The notes beneath the pieces were generated by a model. That model ran no database searches. It was not told the origin of the DNA and saw only the letters and a list, made by a program, of their open reading frames with translations. DNA of 64,000 nucleotides from Candidatus Saccharicenans sp. (GTDB taxonomy: Bacteria; Acidobacteriota; Aminicenantia; Aminicenantales; Saccharicenantaceae), in contig JASEIU010000001.1 in the NCBI GenBank assembly GCA_030017715.1, positions 589,834-653,833 of the forward strand. Reading direction: 5' to 3'. Each line of letters opens with the position of its first letter. The stretch's first letter is position 1. Positions 1 to 8,407 of the stretch are shown here, piece after piece. Made by a program: the position numbers and the translations under genes.

Positions 1-424
1 TCCTGTCACGGCGCGCCTCCTCCCGTCCTCGCTCCACCCATCCCCCCGTGGGGAACCCCTTCCACTGCGGGCGGTTCGGAGACACGCCGTGCCACCCTTT
101 GAAAACCCTGGCTCTCCGGTTCTTCATAGGCCCGGATTAGAAAGAACGTCCTGTCGGGCTGGGCCTCACTCCGGACATCGGATTCTCGCCGATTCATTGT
201 CGGCTGAAATTATAAGGAGGGGGCTGTCAGGCCATGCCGGTCTCTAAATACCATTCGTTGCCGGTTCCGGATAGGCGCCGAATAGGTAGAGGGTCCTGTC
301 GCGGCGCGCCGCATTCCGGCCATAATTGTTGCCTATCGGCCGGCAAGGGTACTACCGGTTTGGAATGGCCGGTCCCGGCCAGACTGCTCTTGGCTATTTG
401 TCATGGGAAGGGTAAAATCAATTC
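1..424. other. Non-coding stretch upstream of mutM
   Basis: I see no convincing gene here. Short open frames exist on both strands, but none has both a plausible composition and a start signal. The frame beginning with ATG at 234 has a purine-rich AAGGAGGGGG ahead of it, but it runs more than 120 nt into mutM in another frame. A 17-nt sequence at 1-17 recurs at 294-310 with one mismatch. The mutM promoter lies at the right end. Confidence 0.5.
390..418 (+). promoter_or_regulatory. Promoter for mutM, leaderless geometry
   Basis: TTGGCT, a 17-nt spacer, then TAAAAT, which ends only 6 nt before the mutM ATG at 425. If transcription starts about 7 nt after the -10 box, the mRNA would begin at or next to the start codon. 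A GGAAGGG 13 nt upstream of the ATG is the only alternative ribosome-binding sequence. The promoter call is by pattern only. Confidence 0.5.
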
Positions 425-1252
425 ATGCCGGAATTACCTGAAGTGGAAACCGTCGTCGCCGGCCTGCGTTCCAGGCTGGAAGGCAGACGAGTCAGAGAAC
501 TGGTGTTTCTTTCGCCCCACCTTAGCCGGAAACAATCCTTTTCCGTCCTGAGCCCGGAAGTGTACCGTGGAAAAAAGATTGAGCGAATCTGGCGTCGCGG
601 GAAAATGATAATTTTCAGTTTTTCCGGCGGCTGCGGTCTGCTGATTCATCTGAAAATGACCGGACAGCTTTACCTGTGCCCTTCCGAACAATTCCCGGAT
701 AAACATACTCATGCCCGGATGACCTTCAGCGGTTTGAAAGAGGAGCTGCGATTCCGCGATATCAGGAAATTCGGCTTCCTGGACTGTTTGCGAATGCCGG
801 AGATCTTGAGACGGGTCAATTCAGAATTGGGGCCGGAGCCTCTGGCCCTCAACTTGGCTGAATTCCGGGATTTGCTGGGCCGGCACGGTCGGAAGAAAAT
901 CAAAGCCTGGTTGCTCGACCAGAAAATTATAGCCGGAATCGGCAACATTTATTCCGACGAAATCCTTTTTCGGGCCGGGATAAAACCTGACCGACCGGCA
1001 GGAGAACTGAGTTTGGATGAAGTCCGAAAATTGAGCCGGGCAATGAAATCCGTTCTGAGGAAAGCGATAGAACTTAAAGGTTCATCAATCAGCGATTATG
1101 TTGACGCGTCCGGAGAAAAAGGTCGCTTCCAGCAAAAACATCTGGTCTATGACCGTGAAGGTCAGCCCTGTCTCCGTTGCCGGAAGAGCGCTATAAGGAG
1201 AGAAAAAATAGCCGGACGGAGTTCATTCTTCTGCCCTTCCTGTCAGAGATAG
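425..1252 (+). CDS. mutM: Formamidopyrimidine-DNA glycosylase (Fpg/MutM)
   Basis: Base-excision repair enzyme that removes 8-oxoguanine and formamidopyrimidines from DNA and cleaves the abasic site by beta,delta-elimination. The 275-residue length matches the family. The protein begins MPELPEVETV, giving the N-terminal Pro2 nucleophile and Glu3. Lys60 in RRGKM is the equivalent of the conserved hinge lysine. GIGNIYSDE is the helix-two-turn-helix signature. The C-terminus carries a CxxC...CxxC zinc finger (CLRC near 249-252, CPSC near 270-273). The start is fixed because Pro2 must follow the initiator Met. It stands alone, with its own promoter and a short hairpin terminator. All catalytic positions I can check are intact. 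Confidence 0.97.
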   Translation: MPELPEVETVVAGLRSRLEGRRVRELVFLSPHLSRKQSFSVLSPEVYRGKKIERIWRRGKMIIFSFSGGCGLLIHLKMTGQLYLCPSEQFPDKHTHARMTFSGLKEELRFRDIRKFGFLDCLRMPEILRRVNSELGPEPLALNLAEFRDLLGRHGRKKIKAWLLDQKIIAGIGNIYSDEILFRAGIKPDRPAGELSLDEVRKLSRAMKSVLRKAIELKGSSISDYVDASGEKGRFQQKHLVYDREGQPCLRCRKSAIRREKIAGRSSFFCPSCQR

Positions 1253-1261
1253 AGGCGGACG

Positions 1262-1279
1262 GGCTGGCCCCGGCCTTTT
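1262..1279 (+). terminator. Candidate rho-independent terminator after mutM
   Basis: GGCTG, a GCCC loop and CGGCC (one G-T pair) are followed by TTTT, 10 nt after the mutM stop codon. The stem is short, so this is a modest call. Confidence 0.4.
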
Positions 1280-1282
1280 GGA

Positions 1283-1311
1283 TTGAAAAAATCGGGCTGA
1301 TAGGTTATATT
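1283..1311 (+). promoter_or_regulatory. Promoter for tRNA-Arg(CCT)
   Basis: TTGAAA, 17 nt, TATATT. The predicted transcription start is about 12 nt upstream of the mature tRNA end at 1330. Pattern-based call with good matches at both boxes and ideal spacing. Confidence 0.6.
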
Positions 1312-1329
1312 TAGCTCTTGTTTATGACT

Positions 1330-1404
1330 GCCCCTGTAGCTCAGTATGGATAGAGCAAGGGATTCCTAATCCCTGTGCCGGGAGTTCGAGTCTCCCCAGG
1401 GGCA
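1330..1404 (+). tRNA. tRNA-Arg, anticodon CCT
   Basis: A 75-nt cloverleaf. The acceptor GCCCCTG pairs perfectly with CAGGGGC, followed by discriminator A. The D-arm is GCTC/GAGC. The anticodon stem is AGGGA/TCCCT with loop TTCCTAA, so bases 34-36 are CCT (reads AGG). The T-arm GGGAG-TTCGAGT-CTCCC is perfect. CCA is not encoded. A promoter sits directly upstream. Confidence 0.95.
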
Positions 1405-1635
1405 CTCTGTTCAATCAGGCATGGCAATCTTAGTGCAGCCGGGTCAGCGAGGTCGGGCCTAAAGAGGGAGGAGCCGTGACCGGGAGAAATCCGGAGGTCG
1501 GAAATGTTGCCGGCCGCCCGGGCGTTTGAATGAGGGGAGCAGATATCATCTTTTAATTCACCTTGAAAGGTGATAAATTTGTCAGTGGAATGGTTTAATA
1601 AAGGGGTAAAATCATAGACTTGAAAGGACCGAGTC

Positions 1636-2943
1636 ATGAACAGGGTCATCCTGCTGGATTTTGAGGACAAGGATAAACAATTTCTGGAGCAGGAACAGGT
1701 CGACACCTTTCTCATCCACACCTCCGATTTCAGAAATCTGCCGACCATCCTGCCCGAGGCCAGGGTGATTTTTTATCAGCTTAATTGGCCGGTTGAGGAA
1801 GAGGCTGTCCCCTCCGGATTGGCCGATAAGGTTCAAGAAATGGTGGCTGACGGTTCCAGGGTAGTCTGCTTTGTCGGCAAGGGCCACCTTTACCAGCTGA
1901 CCGGGGTGATCGGGACTTTTCCCGATATCCACTTCCAGGAATCGGTTCCCGGAGAGGTGCTGCTGGTGACCCCGGAAATGCCCTTTAACCTGGTGTTTGA
2001 GAAATTTTCCGGAAGCCTGGCCCACCTCTACAAGCTGCTTCCCAATTCTTTCGGGACTGACCTGTGGGAGGTTCCGGCCAGCTCCAGTGAAAGCTGGAAA
2101 ATAGTGGCCAAGAGCCATGACGGTTTTCCAGTTTCCCTGTTGATCAGGAAAGGCAAGGGTTTTATCTGGCTTCTGCCCTGGTTCGGTCAGAACAACATCC
2201 GGGTGGCTGATTTCATCCTGAAAGATGTTTTTCCGCTTATGGAAATGAAAGGCAAGGAGGTTGAACCGATGGACTGGATTGACAGGGAGGAATATCTGTT
2301 CCCGGAAATCAAAGAATTATTCCTTAAGAAGGAAGAGGAAAAAAAGAGGTTTGAAGAGAGACTGAAGGAACTCGACCAGCAGATTAAAACCCTGCGGGAG
2401 ACACAGCAGGAAGCCTTCAACCGGTTGCTCAAGGCCGAAGGCCAGGAACTGAAAGCGGCCGTTCTTCAGGCCTTTAAGTATTTGGGCTGGGCCAGGGTGG
2501 TGGACGTTGACCAGTACTGGAAAAATGTCATCAGGGACAAGGAAGAGGACCTGTGGCTGATCGAGAACAACGACCAGCCGGTAGAAGTCTGCCTGCGAAA
2601 GGAATTTCTGATCCTGGTGGTCATCCGGAGTAGCCGCAACTGGGCCACCGACGATGACTGTATCCTGTTGCAGAGGTACAAGGGGCGCCGCATGCAGGAA
2701 TTTGACAATACCAGAATGAAGTCCATCCTGGTCGGCAACTATTTCAATCTGGTCGAGGCCAAACTTCGAAATAATCCTTATTCGCAGTTCCAGGTGGAAG
2801 AAGCTGAAAAGGACGGCAATGCGCTGCTGACCACCTATGAACTTTTCCTGGCCATCAAAGCTGAAAAAGAGGGCCTGATAAGCAAAGAGGAAATCAGAAA
2901 GCAGGTCAGAGAAAAAGCCGGACTCATAAAAATCAACTATTGA
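1636..2943 (+). CDS. Unknown protein with coiled coil and degenerate restriction-endonuclease-like domain
   Basis: Not recognised as a named family. Residues 1-215 are alpha/beta and hydrophobic-patterned. Residues about 230-270 form a charged coiled coil (KKEEEKKRFEERLKEL). The C-terminal 160 residues resemble the core found in many PD-(D/E)xK nuclease-fold proteins: an AVLQAFKYLGW helix, an acidic EEDLWL strand, the VGNYFNL strand, then ALLTTYELFLA. The strand that should carry E-x-K reads LVVIRSS, so a catalytic glutamate and lysine are not apparent. I infer a binding or scaffold role rather than cleavage. The start has a GAAAGGACC ribosome-binding sequence. It lies alone between tRNA-Arg and a TPR gene. 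Confidence 0.6.
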   Translation: MNRVILLDFEDKDKQFLEQEQVDTFLIHTSDFRNLPTILPEARVIFYQLNWPVEEEAVPSGLADKVQEMVADGSRVVCFVGKGHLYQLTGVIGTFPDIHFQESVPGEVLLVTPEMPFNLVFEKFSGSLAHLYKLLPNSFGTDLWEVPASSSESWKIVAKSHDGFPVSLLIRKGKGFIWLLPWFGQNNIRVADFILKDVFPLMEMKGKEVEPMDWIDREEYLFPEIKELFLKKEEEKKRFEERLKELDQQIKTLRETQQEAFNRLLKAEGQELKAAVLQAFKYLGWARVVDVDQYWKNVIRDKEEDLWLIENNDQPVEVCLRKEFLILVVIRSSRNWATDDDCILLQRYKGRRMQEFDNTRMKSILVGNYFNLVEAKLRNNPYSQFQVEEAEKDGNALLTTYELFLAIKAEKEGLISKEEIRKQVREKAGLIKINY

Positions 2944-3158
2944 TTGGAATTTTTCTCCTGGACATCTGCCCGGATGATCTTTCCTCTTTGAGGCCTCACC
3001 GGCCAGGCGACGGCGGGAGAAGTTCAGCCGGAAGCGTTGCCACTCCGGTTTCCTGAGGCTGCAGCCTGAAGGCATTTCCCCTAAACCGCCTTTTTTATTT
3101 CTTCACTTGGATTTTATTCCTGAATGTGCTAAAAAGAAGTCTTCAAGGAGCAGGAAAA

Positions 3159-3815
3159 ATGAAAAGAACCGAGAGGCATCAGTTAAAGGAAAACGAACTG
3201 GCCACCGGCCTGAGCCAGTTTGTGCGCTGGGTCAAGAAACACGAAAAGAAATTTATGGCCATAGCTCTGGGGCTGGCAGCCCTGCTGGCCGTGATAATCG
3301 GCGCCAGATTCCTGCTGGAGTATCAGAAAGGCCGGGAAGCGGGTTATCTGAGTGAAGTTCTGACCCTGAAGGCTGAACTGGAACAGAAGCCGGAAAATCT
3401 GGCTAAGCTGGAGAGCCTGGCTCAGAAGAGAAAATACAGCCGGATGGCCAGCCTGGCCTTAGCCACCCATTATCTCGAAAAGAACGACCTGGACAGGGCC
3501 GAACAGGCGCTATCCAGGGTTAAGGACAGGGGGCGCGACCTGATTCATTTTCAGATTTTTGACCTCTATGCCCAGGTTCTGTCCAGACGAGGGCAGTACG
3601 ACCGGGCAATAGAGATATACCGCCAGATGGAGAAGGAAAAGCCAGAAGATTATCCTCTGGACGTGATTCTGTTCCGGCTGGCTGAAACTTATGAGAAAGC
3701 CGGGCAAAAAGACCAGGCGATTAGCCTCTATCGGGACCTGCAATCAAACTACCAGAATACTTATTATGGCTACCAGGCCGCGATGAAGGTTATGAGTCTG
3801 GACACCGGTCGCTAA
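3159..3815 (+). CDS. Membrane-anchored TPR protein (YfgM-like)
   Basis: 218 residues. A short basic cytoplasmic N-terminus is followed by a single transmembrane helix (FMAIALGLAALLAVIIGARF, about residues 31-50). The remainder is helical, with TPR-like repeats such as YDRAIEIYRQMEKEKPEDYP and KAGQKDQAISLYRDLQSNY. The layout resembles YfgM/BamD-type periplasmic TPR proteins that hold client proteins at the inner membrane. I chose ATG 3159 over an in-frame GTG at 3126 because AAGGAG lies 8 nt upstream of it. The specific function is not evident from the neighbours, which are a nuclease-like protein and a ferredoxin. Confidence 0.75.
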   Translation: MKRTERHQLKENELATGLSQFVRWVKKHEKKFMAIALGLAALLAVIIGARFLLEYQKGREAGYLSEVLTLKAELEQKPENLAKLESLAQKRKYSRMASLALATHYLEKNDLDRAEQALSRVKDRGRDLIHFQIFDLYAQVLSRRGQYDRAIEIYRQMEKEKPEDYPLDVILFRLAETYEKAGQKDQAISLYRDLQSNYQNTYYGYQAAMKVMSLDTGR

Positions 3816-3884
3816 CCGGAATGAGTATTGTTTATTTCAAGCAGAAGAATATAATAGATTTAGCATACAGAAAAGGAGGATAAA

Positions 3885-4133
3885 ATGGCTTATAAGATTA
3901 CCGAAGAATGTATCAACTGTGGAGCCTGCGAACCGGAATGTCCCAATCAGGCAATCTCTCCCGGCGACGAGAGATACGAAATCGACCCGGAAAAATGCAC
4001 CGAGTGCGTTGGCTTTTTTGACGAGCCGCAGTGCGCTTCGGTCTGCCCCAGCGGCGCCTGTGTTCCCGATCCCGACCACCGGGAAAGAAGGGAAGATCTG
4101 GAAGCCAAGGCTCTTCGTCTCAAGGGCAGCTGA
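3885..4133 (+). CDS. 2[4Fe-4S] ferredoxin, YfhL/Allochromatium type
   Basis: 82-residue soluble electron carrier. The first cluster motif is [12 protein letters not shown]. The second is [18 protein letters not shown], with an eight-residue insertion between its second and third cysteines. That insertion plus the charged C-terminal helix defines the Allochromatium-type low-potential ferredoxins. An AAAGGAGG ribosome-binding site precedes the ATG. In this genome it is a plausible partner for the PorGDAB oxidoreductase encoded 12 kb away, but that is inference. A hairpin terminator follows. Confidence 0.93.
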   Translation: MAYKITEECINCGACEPECPNQAISPGDERYEIDPEKCTECVGFFDEPQCASVCPSGACVPDPDHRERREDLEAKALRLKGS

Positions 4134-4150
4134 TTACCAGAGAAAATTAA

Positions 4151-4177
4151 CGGTAGTGCGGCGGCACTGCCGTTTTT
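4151..4177 (+). terminator. Rho-independent terminator after ferredoxin
   Basis: CGGTAGTGC, a GGCG loop and GCACTGCCG (one G-T pair), followed by TTTTT and then a second T-rich run. This is the clearest intrinsic terminator in the window. Confidence 0.8.
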
Positions 4178-4192
4178 GCTTTTTTATTTGTC

Positions 4193-5101
4193 ATGTTGAC
4201 CGGCAAAAGGTGGATTAATCTTCTTCTTTTTATCCTGACCGTACTATCGACCTATTTTGTCGGTTACTTATGGGGGATAAATTATCTTTTCGCTGGCCGG
4301 AATCCCGAGGAAATTTCTGGAGCCCTTAACCTATCACTATTCCTGGAACCGGCCCTGGTCAGGCTCAGTCTGATCTATTCTGCATCTTTGCTGACCATCC
4401 TGCTGGGTCATGAACTCGGGCATTATCTGACCTGCCGCCGTTACCGGGTCCAGGCTACACTTCCATATTTTATTCCCGCGCCTACTCTTATCGGCACTCT
4501 GGGGGCTTTTATCCGGATAAAGGCGCCCCTGACCGGGCGGGAAGAACTGTTCGACGTCGGGGCCAACGGACCTTTAACCGGTTTTCTGTTATCGGTTCCG
4601 GCCCTGTTCGCCGGCCTGCAGCTCTCCAGGCTGGTTCCGGCTCTGCCGAGAGAGAGCTCGATCTTATTCGGGGAGCCGCTGCTTCTCAAGCTGTTTGTCG
4701 GATGGACCTTCGGACCGGTGACTGAGAACCAGGACCTGATTCTGCATCCCCTGGCCGTGGCCGGCTGGGTGGGGTTACTGGTTACCTCCTTCAATCTTTT
4801 CCCGGTGGGGCAGCTCGACGGCGGGCACATCCTCTATGCCCTGTTCGGAGAAAAAATTAGGAAGCTGGCCCCGGGGATCATCATGATTCTGATGGTGCTG
4901 GGTGTTTTTTACTGGGCGGGCTGGTTGGTCTGGGCGGTTCTGATTTCAGTCCTGGGACTCCGCCATCCCCCGGTGGTCGGTTCCGACCGCAGATTTTCCG
5001 GGAAAAGAATCATTCTCAGTCTGGCCATAGGTCTGATTTTTATTCTATCCTTTATACCGGCGCCCATATCTGGCAACAGCCTGCTTGACCTTGTGAAATA
5101 A
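4193..5101 (+). CDS. Site-2-protease-family zinc metalloprotease (M50)
   Basis: 302-residue polytopic membrane protease. The zinc motif HELGHY is at residues 73-78 within a hydrophobic segment. The third ligand motif appears as NLFPVGQLDGGHIL near residue 205, matching the NxxPxxxLDG signature of S2P enzymes. The arrangement resembles the EGY1-like/S2P-M50B group without a PDZ domain. Such enzymes cleave membrane-spanning substrates such as anti-sigma factors; the substrate here is unknown. The ATG lies 16 nt past the ferredoxin terminator, and I see no strong ribosome-binding site, so the start is less certain than the gene. Confidence 0.88.
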   Translation: MLTGKRWINLLLFILTVLSTYFVGYLWGINYLFAGRNPEEISGALNLSLFLEPALVRLSLIYSASLLTILLGHELGHYLTCRRYRVQATLPYFIPAPTLIGTLGAFIRIKAPLTGREELFDVGANGPLTGFLLSVPALFAGLQLSRLVPALPRESSILFGEPLLLKLFVGWTFGPVTENQDLILHPLAVAGWVGLLVTSFNLFPVGQLDGGHILYALFGEKIRKLAPGIIMILMVLGVFYWAGWLVWAVLISVLGLRHPPVVGSDRRFSGKRIILSLAIGLIFILSFIPAPISGNSLLDLVK

Positions 5102-5306
5102 GAGCCGTTATTCAACCAACTGCTTATCAATTGAAGATATTCACAATTTTTGTGGAAAAGCCTGTGCAAAAAAGCCGCGACTTTCAACTCAAGTGTGTTG
5201 AATTTGTGGAAGATATAACTAACTGCACAACTTTCAGGCACCTGATATTTGTCGGCGAAATTTGCTAAAATGTCTTTTTCAATATAAATTTAATTGGGGT
5301 AACGAC

Positions 5307-6101
5307 ATGCCGGGCAGACGTTTTCGGGCGGTGGAAGCCAGCTTCTATCAGCTGAGCAAGCAGTTCAAGCGTGGTGACCTGAGTCGGGACCAGTATGCCG
5401 AGGCCCTGAAGAAACTGCGACTGGTGGACGGGGAGGGGCGGTGCTGGATGATAGGAGCCCAGACCGGCCGCTGGTATTACTACGACGGCCGGCAATGGAT
5501 TCAGTCAGAGCCTCCGGAGGACGGAGGCGATTCGGTTTTGTGCCCTAACTGTTATCATCCGAATGAAACGGGAGCCAGGAATTGCCAGAACTGCGGTGAG
5601 GTGCTGGTTAAAACTGCAACCAAAATTATCTGCCTGGCCTGCGGCAATCTGATTGACCATGACCTTAAAGTCTGCCCCTTCTGCGGGGCCGGGCTTTATG
5701 GACAACCGGAGGGGTCGCCGACCGACAGAGAAGCCGGGACCACCCGGCTGGAACAGAAACAGCCTGAAAGCGGAACCATCTACCTGCGGTCGGTGGACCA
5801 GGTTTCTTTCCTCCTGTTCTCCGGAGGACTGGGCATTTTCCTGGGTGTTCTGTTCGGGCTGGTGCTTGGCTCCACAGAATTTTTCCCCGGCCTGGTGGGC
5901 GCTCTGCCGGCTTTTCTTAAAGAAATGCAGGGAAAGTTGATGGGGGGGTTGGTCTTCAGCCTTCTGGGCGGAATTTTCGGTTTTGCCCTGGCCGCCGGAT
6001 CAGGGTTTATTCTGGCCTTACTGGTCAATGCGGCCATCTATTTTTTCGGAGAACCCGGTTTCAGGCTGGAAAAGAGTCGCCGCAGAATTTCCATCAAATA
6101 G
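5307..6101 (+). CDS. Double zinc-ribbon membrane protein of unknown function
   Basis: 264 residues. The N-terminus holds a small domain with a DGEGRCWMIGAQTGRWYYYD motif, seen in proteins that begin with a short helix pair and a tryptophan-rich strand. It is followed by two zinc ribbons (CPNC...CQNC and CLAC...CPFC), a Glu/Gln-rich linker, and two hydrophobic segments near residues 165-190 and 210-240, the second rich in small residues and glycine. ATG 5307 is preferred to 5262 because the upstream frame adds an unrelated Lys/Phe-rich stretch. An extended -10 (TGCTAAAAT, 5264-5272) lies about 35 nt upstream. No function is assigned. Confidence 0.65.
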   Translation: MPGRRFRAVEASFYQLSKQFKRGDLSRDQYAEALKKLRLVDGEGRCWMIGAQTGRWYYYDGRQWIQSEPPEDGGDSVLCPNCYHPNETGARNCQNCGEVLVKTATKIICLACGNLIDHDLKVCPFCGAGLYGQPEGSPTDREAGTTRLEQKQPESGTIYLRSVDQVSFLLFSGGLGIFLGVLFGLVLGSTEFFPGLVGALPAFLKEMQGKLMGGLVFSLLGGIFGFALAAGSGFILALLVNAAIYFFGEPGFRLEKSRRRISIK

Positions 6102-6127
6102 ATAGTCAGAACCAGGCCGTAGCCGCC

Positions 6128-8407
6128 TTAGAATGGTTCTCGTTTTAATTTGTTAAGGGCATAGGTGATCTGACCGAGGGACAGGGATTCGTCTCCGGGA
6201 GAATAAAACGCCGGTCTTAGAACTTCAAATCCGTTTTCTTTCAGCACTTTTTCTGTCTGTTCGGTCAGGATGCGGTTTAGAAACACCCCGCCGGTCAGAA
6301 CTACCAGGTTGAGGCCATGCTCCTTTCGGGCCAGCAGAGCCGTTTCCAGGATGACCCGGACCAGGGTCAGGTGGAATTTCCTGGCCGCCTCCTCCGGACG
6401 AATTTTTTTCTTCTCCAGGTCAAAAACCAGTTCCATTATGGTCGGACTGAAATCAATCCGGTAAGGTCGGGTGGACCTGTTTATCGAGAAAGCATAACTC
6501 CGTCCAAATTTGGAGCCGACTCTGGAGGCTGCGGCTTCCAGCCGGGAGGGTGCCTCAGCTTCGAATTCCACCCTGGCCGGGGCCAGGCCGCAGATGAAAG
6601 CCACGGCGTCAAACAACCGACCGGCGCTCGATGTCAGCGGACTGTTGATGTTCCGCTCCATCATCAATCGCACCGAATGCAGTCTGTTCTCAGGAATCCG
6701 GGCCAGAGGTCGGGGGGGGCGAAAATTTTTTCCGAAGGTCCGGTAAAGGTAAGCGGCGGCCATTCTCCAGGGTTCTCTGGCGGCCGCATCTCCTCCCGGC
6801 AGAGGGACATAATCAAAGTGAGCGAATCTCTCGTAACCATCCAGGTCGGCCAGGAGGAATTCTCCGCCCCAGGCCTGTCCGTCGTCTCCGTAACCGAAGC
6901 CGTCAAAGCTCACTCCCAGGAATTTTTTGTCCGGGATAAGATGGTGCTCCACCAGAGGAGCCAGGCTGTGGGCAAAATGGTGCTGCACCTGCAGGTGCGG
7001 TATTTTCAGGTTTCGCGCGTAGCGGGTACTCCAGAAATCGGGGTGAAGGTCGCTGACCACCAGGTCGGGGCGGAAACTGAAAAGTTTCTTGAGGTGCGTC
7101 AGAGTCTCTTCAAAGTACCTATAATTCTCGTAATCATCCAGGTCCCCCAGAAACTGTGAGGTGACTATGTGGCCATTCTTGTAGATGGAGATGGTGTTCT
7201 TGAGTTCACCGCCCACGGCCAGAATCTGGACCGGGCTGTTTAGATTCTCAGGAACAGCTTGCGGGAAAGGAACGAATCCCCGGGCCCGGCGGAAAAAGAC
7301 CGGCTTTCCGTTGACCACTGTGAGGACCGAGTCGTCGGCCCTCATGGCGATTTCCCGGTTATGGGTCAGGATGTAATCGCAGAGTTCGGGACCCACCAGG
7401 CGATCATCTTTGATGATCGGGGCGTCTTTCCGGTTGGAGCTGGTGGCCACAATTAGCGGCAGGTCTTTGAGAAGCAGGTGATGCAGGGGAGTGTAGGGGA
7501 GCATAATGCCGACAGTATCAATAAACGGCGAAATCCCTGGCAATTCTCTTTTCTTTTTCAGGAGAACTATCGGTCGGGCCGGCGAGGTCAACCAGCTTTT
7601 TTCCGAGGAGCTGACTGTCGCATATTTCCTGATTGTTCCGATATCCCGGGCCATCAGGGCCAGAGGCTTGGTCTGCCTTCTTTTAATCTGTCTCAGACGT
7701 TTCACTGCTTTCCGGCTGGTGGCCAGACATATCAGGTGAAAACCGCCCAGTCCCTTGACCGCCAGTATCTTGCCATTCCGGATGAGCCGCACTGCCTCTT
7801 CCAGGCCGCCTGGAATTTTTTTTCCGCTTGCGGCCTCAACCAGGGAAAGTCCCGGGCCGCAGCGCGGGCAGGCGATCGGTTGAGCATGATAGCGCCGGTC
7901 GAGGGGGTCCCGGTATTCTCTCCGGCAGTCAGGGCACATCCTGAAACCGGACATGGTCGTCTTTGGCCGGTCGTAAGGAAGCCGCCGAACGATGGTATAA
8001 CGGGGACCGCAATTGGTGCAATTGGTGAATGGATAGCGGTAGCGTCTTTCTTTGGGATTCTGAATTTCTCTTAAACACTCGGGACAGGTGGCTATGTCGG
8101 GAGAAATAAAAACAAAAGACTTCTCCTGACTGGAGCGGTCGATTTCAAACCCCGACCGGCCGAGCGGTTCCACCGGCTGGTAATCAACCTCTTCAATTCT
8201 GGCCAGCGGAGGGGCTTCGGTTCTCAGCAATTCCAGGAATTCTGACAGGTCTCCCCCCGGCTTTTCCAGATAGATTTCCACTCCCTCACCGATGTTTCTG
8301 ACAAAACCGGAATAGCCCAGACGGGTGGCCAGGCGGTAGATAAACGGTCGGAATCCCACTCCCTGGACTGTTCCCCGGACTATAAGGCGAAAGGCCTTCT
8401 GGTTCAT
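6128..8407 (-). CDS. hypF: Carbamoyltransferase HypF for [NiFe]-hydrogenase maturation
   Basis: Makes the thiocarbamate on HypE that becomes the CN ligands of [NiFe]-hydrogenase. 759 residues, the normal length, with all domains in order. An acylphosphatase domain comes first (VRGTVQGVGFRPF). Two C4 zinc fingers follow (CPEC...CTNC, CPDC...CPRC), then a YrdC-like domain (NGKILAVKGLGGFHL). Last is a Kae1-like carbamoyltransferase domain with HHFAHSLAPL, SFDGFGYGDDG and LTGGVFLNRIL. The true start is ATG 8407: it overlaps the queH stop as ATGA, and the frame extending upstream is unsupported. No other hyp gene or hydrogenase is in view. Confidence 0.96.
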   Translation of the reverse strand: MNQKAFRLIVRGTVQGVGFRPFIYRLATRLGYSGFVRNIGEGVEIYLEKPGGDLSEFLELLRTEAPPLARIEEVDYQPVEPLGRSGFEIDRSSQEKSFVFISPDIATCPECLREIQNPKERRYRYPFTNCTNCGPRYTIVRRLPYDRPKTTMSGFRMCPDCRREYRDPLDRRYHAQPIACPRCGPGLSLVEAASGKKIPGGLEEAVRLIRNGKILAVKGLGGFHLICLATSRKAVKRLRQIKRRQTKPLALMARDIGTIRKYATVSSSEKSWLTSPARPIVLLKKKRELPGISPFIDTVGIMLPYTPLHHLLLKDLPLIVATSSNRKDAPIIKDDRLVGPELCDYILTHNREIAMRADDSVLTVVNGKPVFFRRARGFVPFPQAVPENLNSPVQILAVGGELKNTISIYKNGHIVTSQFLGDLDDYENYRYFEETLTHLKKLFSFRPDLVVSDLHPDFWSTRYARNLKIPHLQVQHHFAHSLAPLVEHHLIPDKKFLGVSFDGFGYGDDGQAWGGEFLLADLDGYERFAHFDYVPLPGGDAAAREPWRMAAAYLYRTFGKNFRPPRPLARIPENRLHSVRLMMERNINSPLTSSAGRLFDAVAFICGLAPARVEFEAEAPSRLEAAASRVGSKFGRSYAFSINRSTRPYRIDFSPTIMELVFDLEKKKIRPEEAARKFHLTLVRVILETALLARKEHGLNLVVLTGGVFLNRILTEQTEKVLKENGFEVLRPAFYSPGDESLSLGQITYALNKLKREPF

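Noticed and set aside
234-551. 105-codon plus-strand frame with an AAGGAGGGGG ahead of its ATG
   Set aside because: It overlaps mutM by more than 120 nt in another frame, and its amino acid composition looks random.
6317-7159. 280-codon plus-strand frame
   Set aside because: Antisense to hypF, which has a complete set of motifs.
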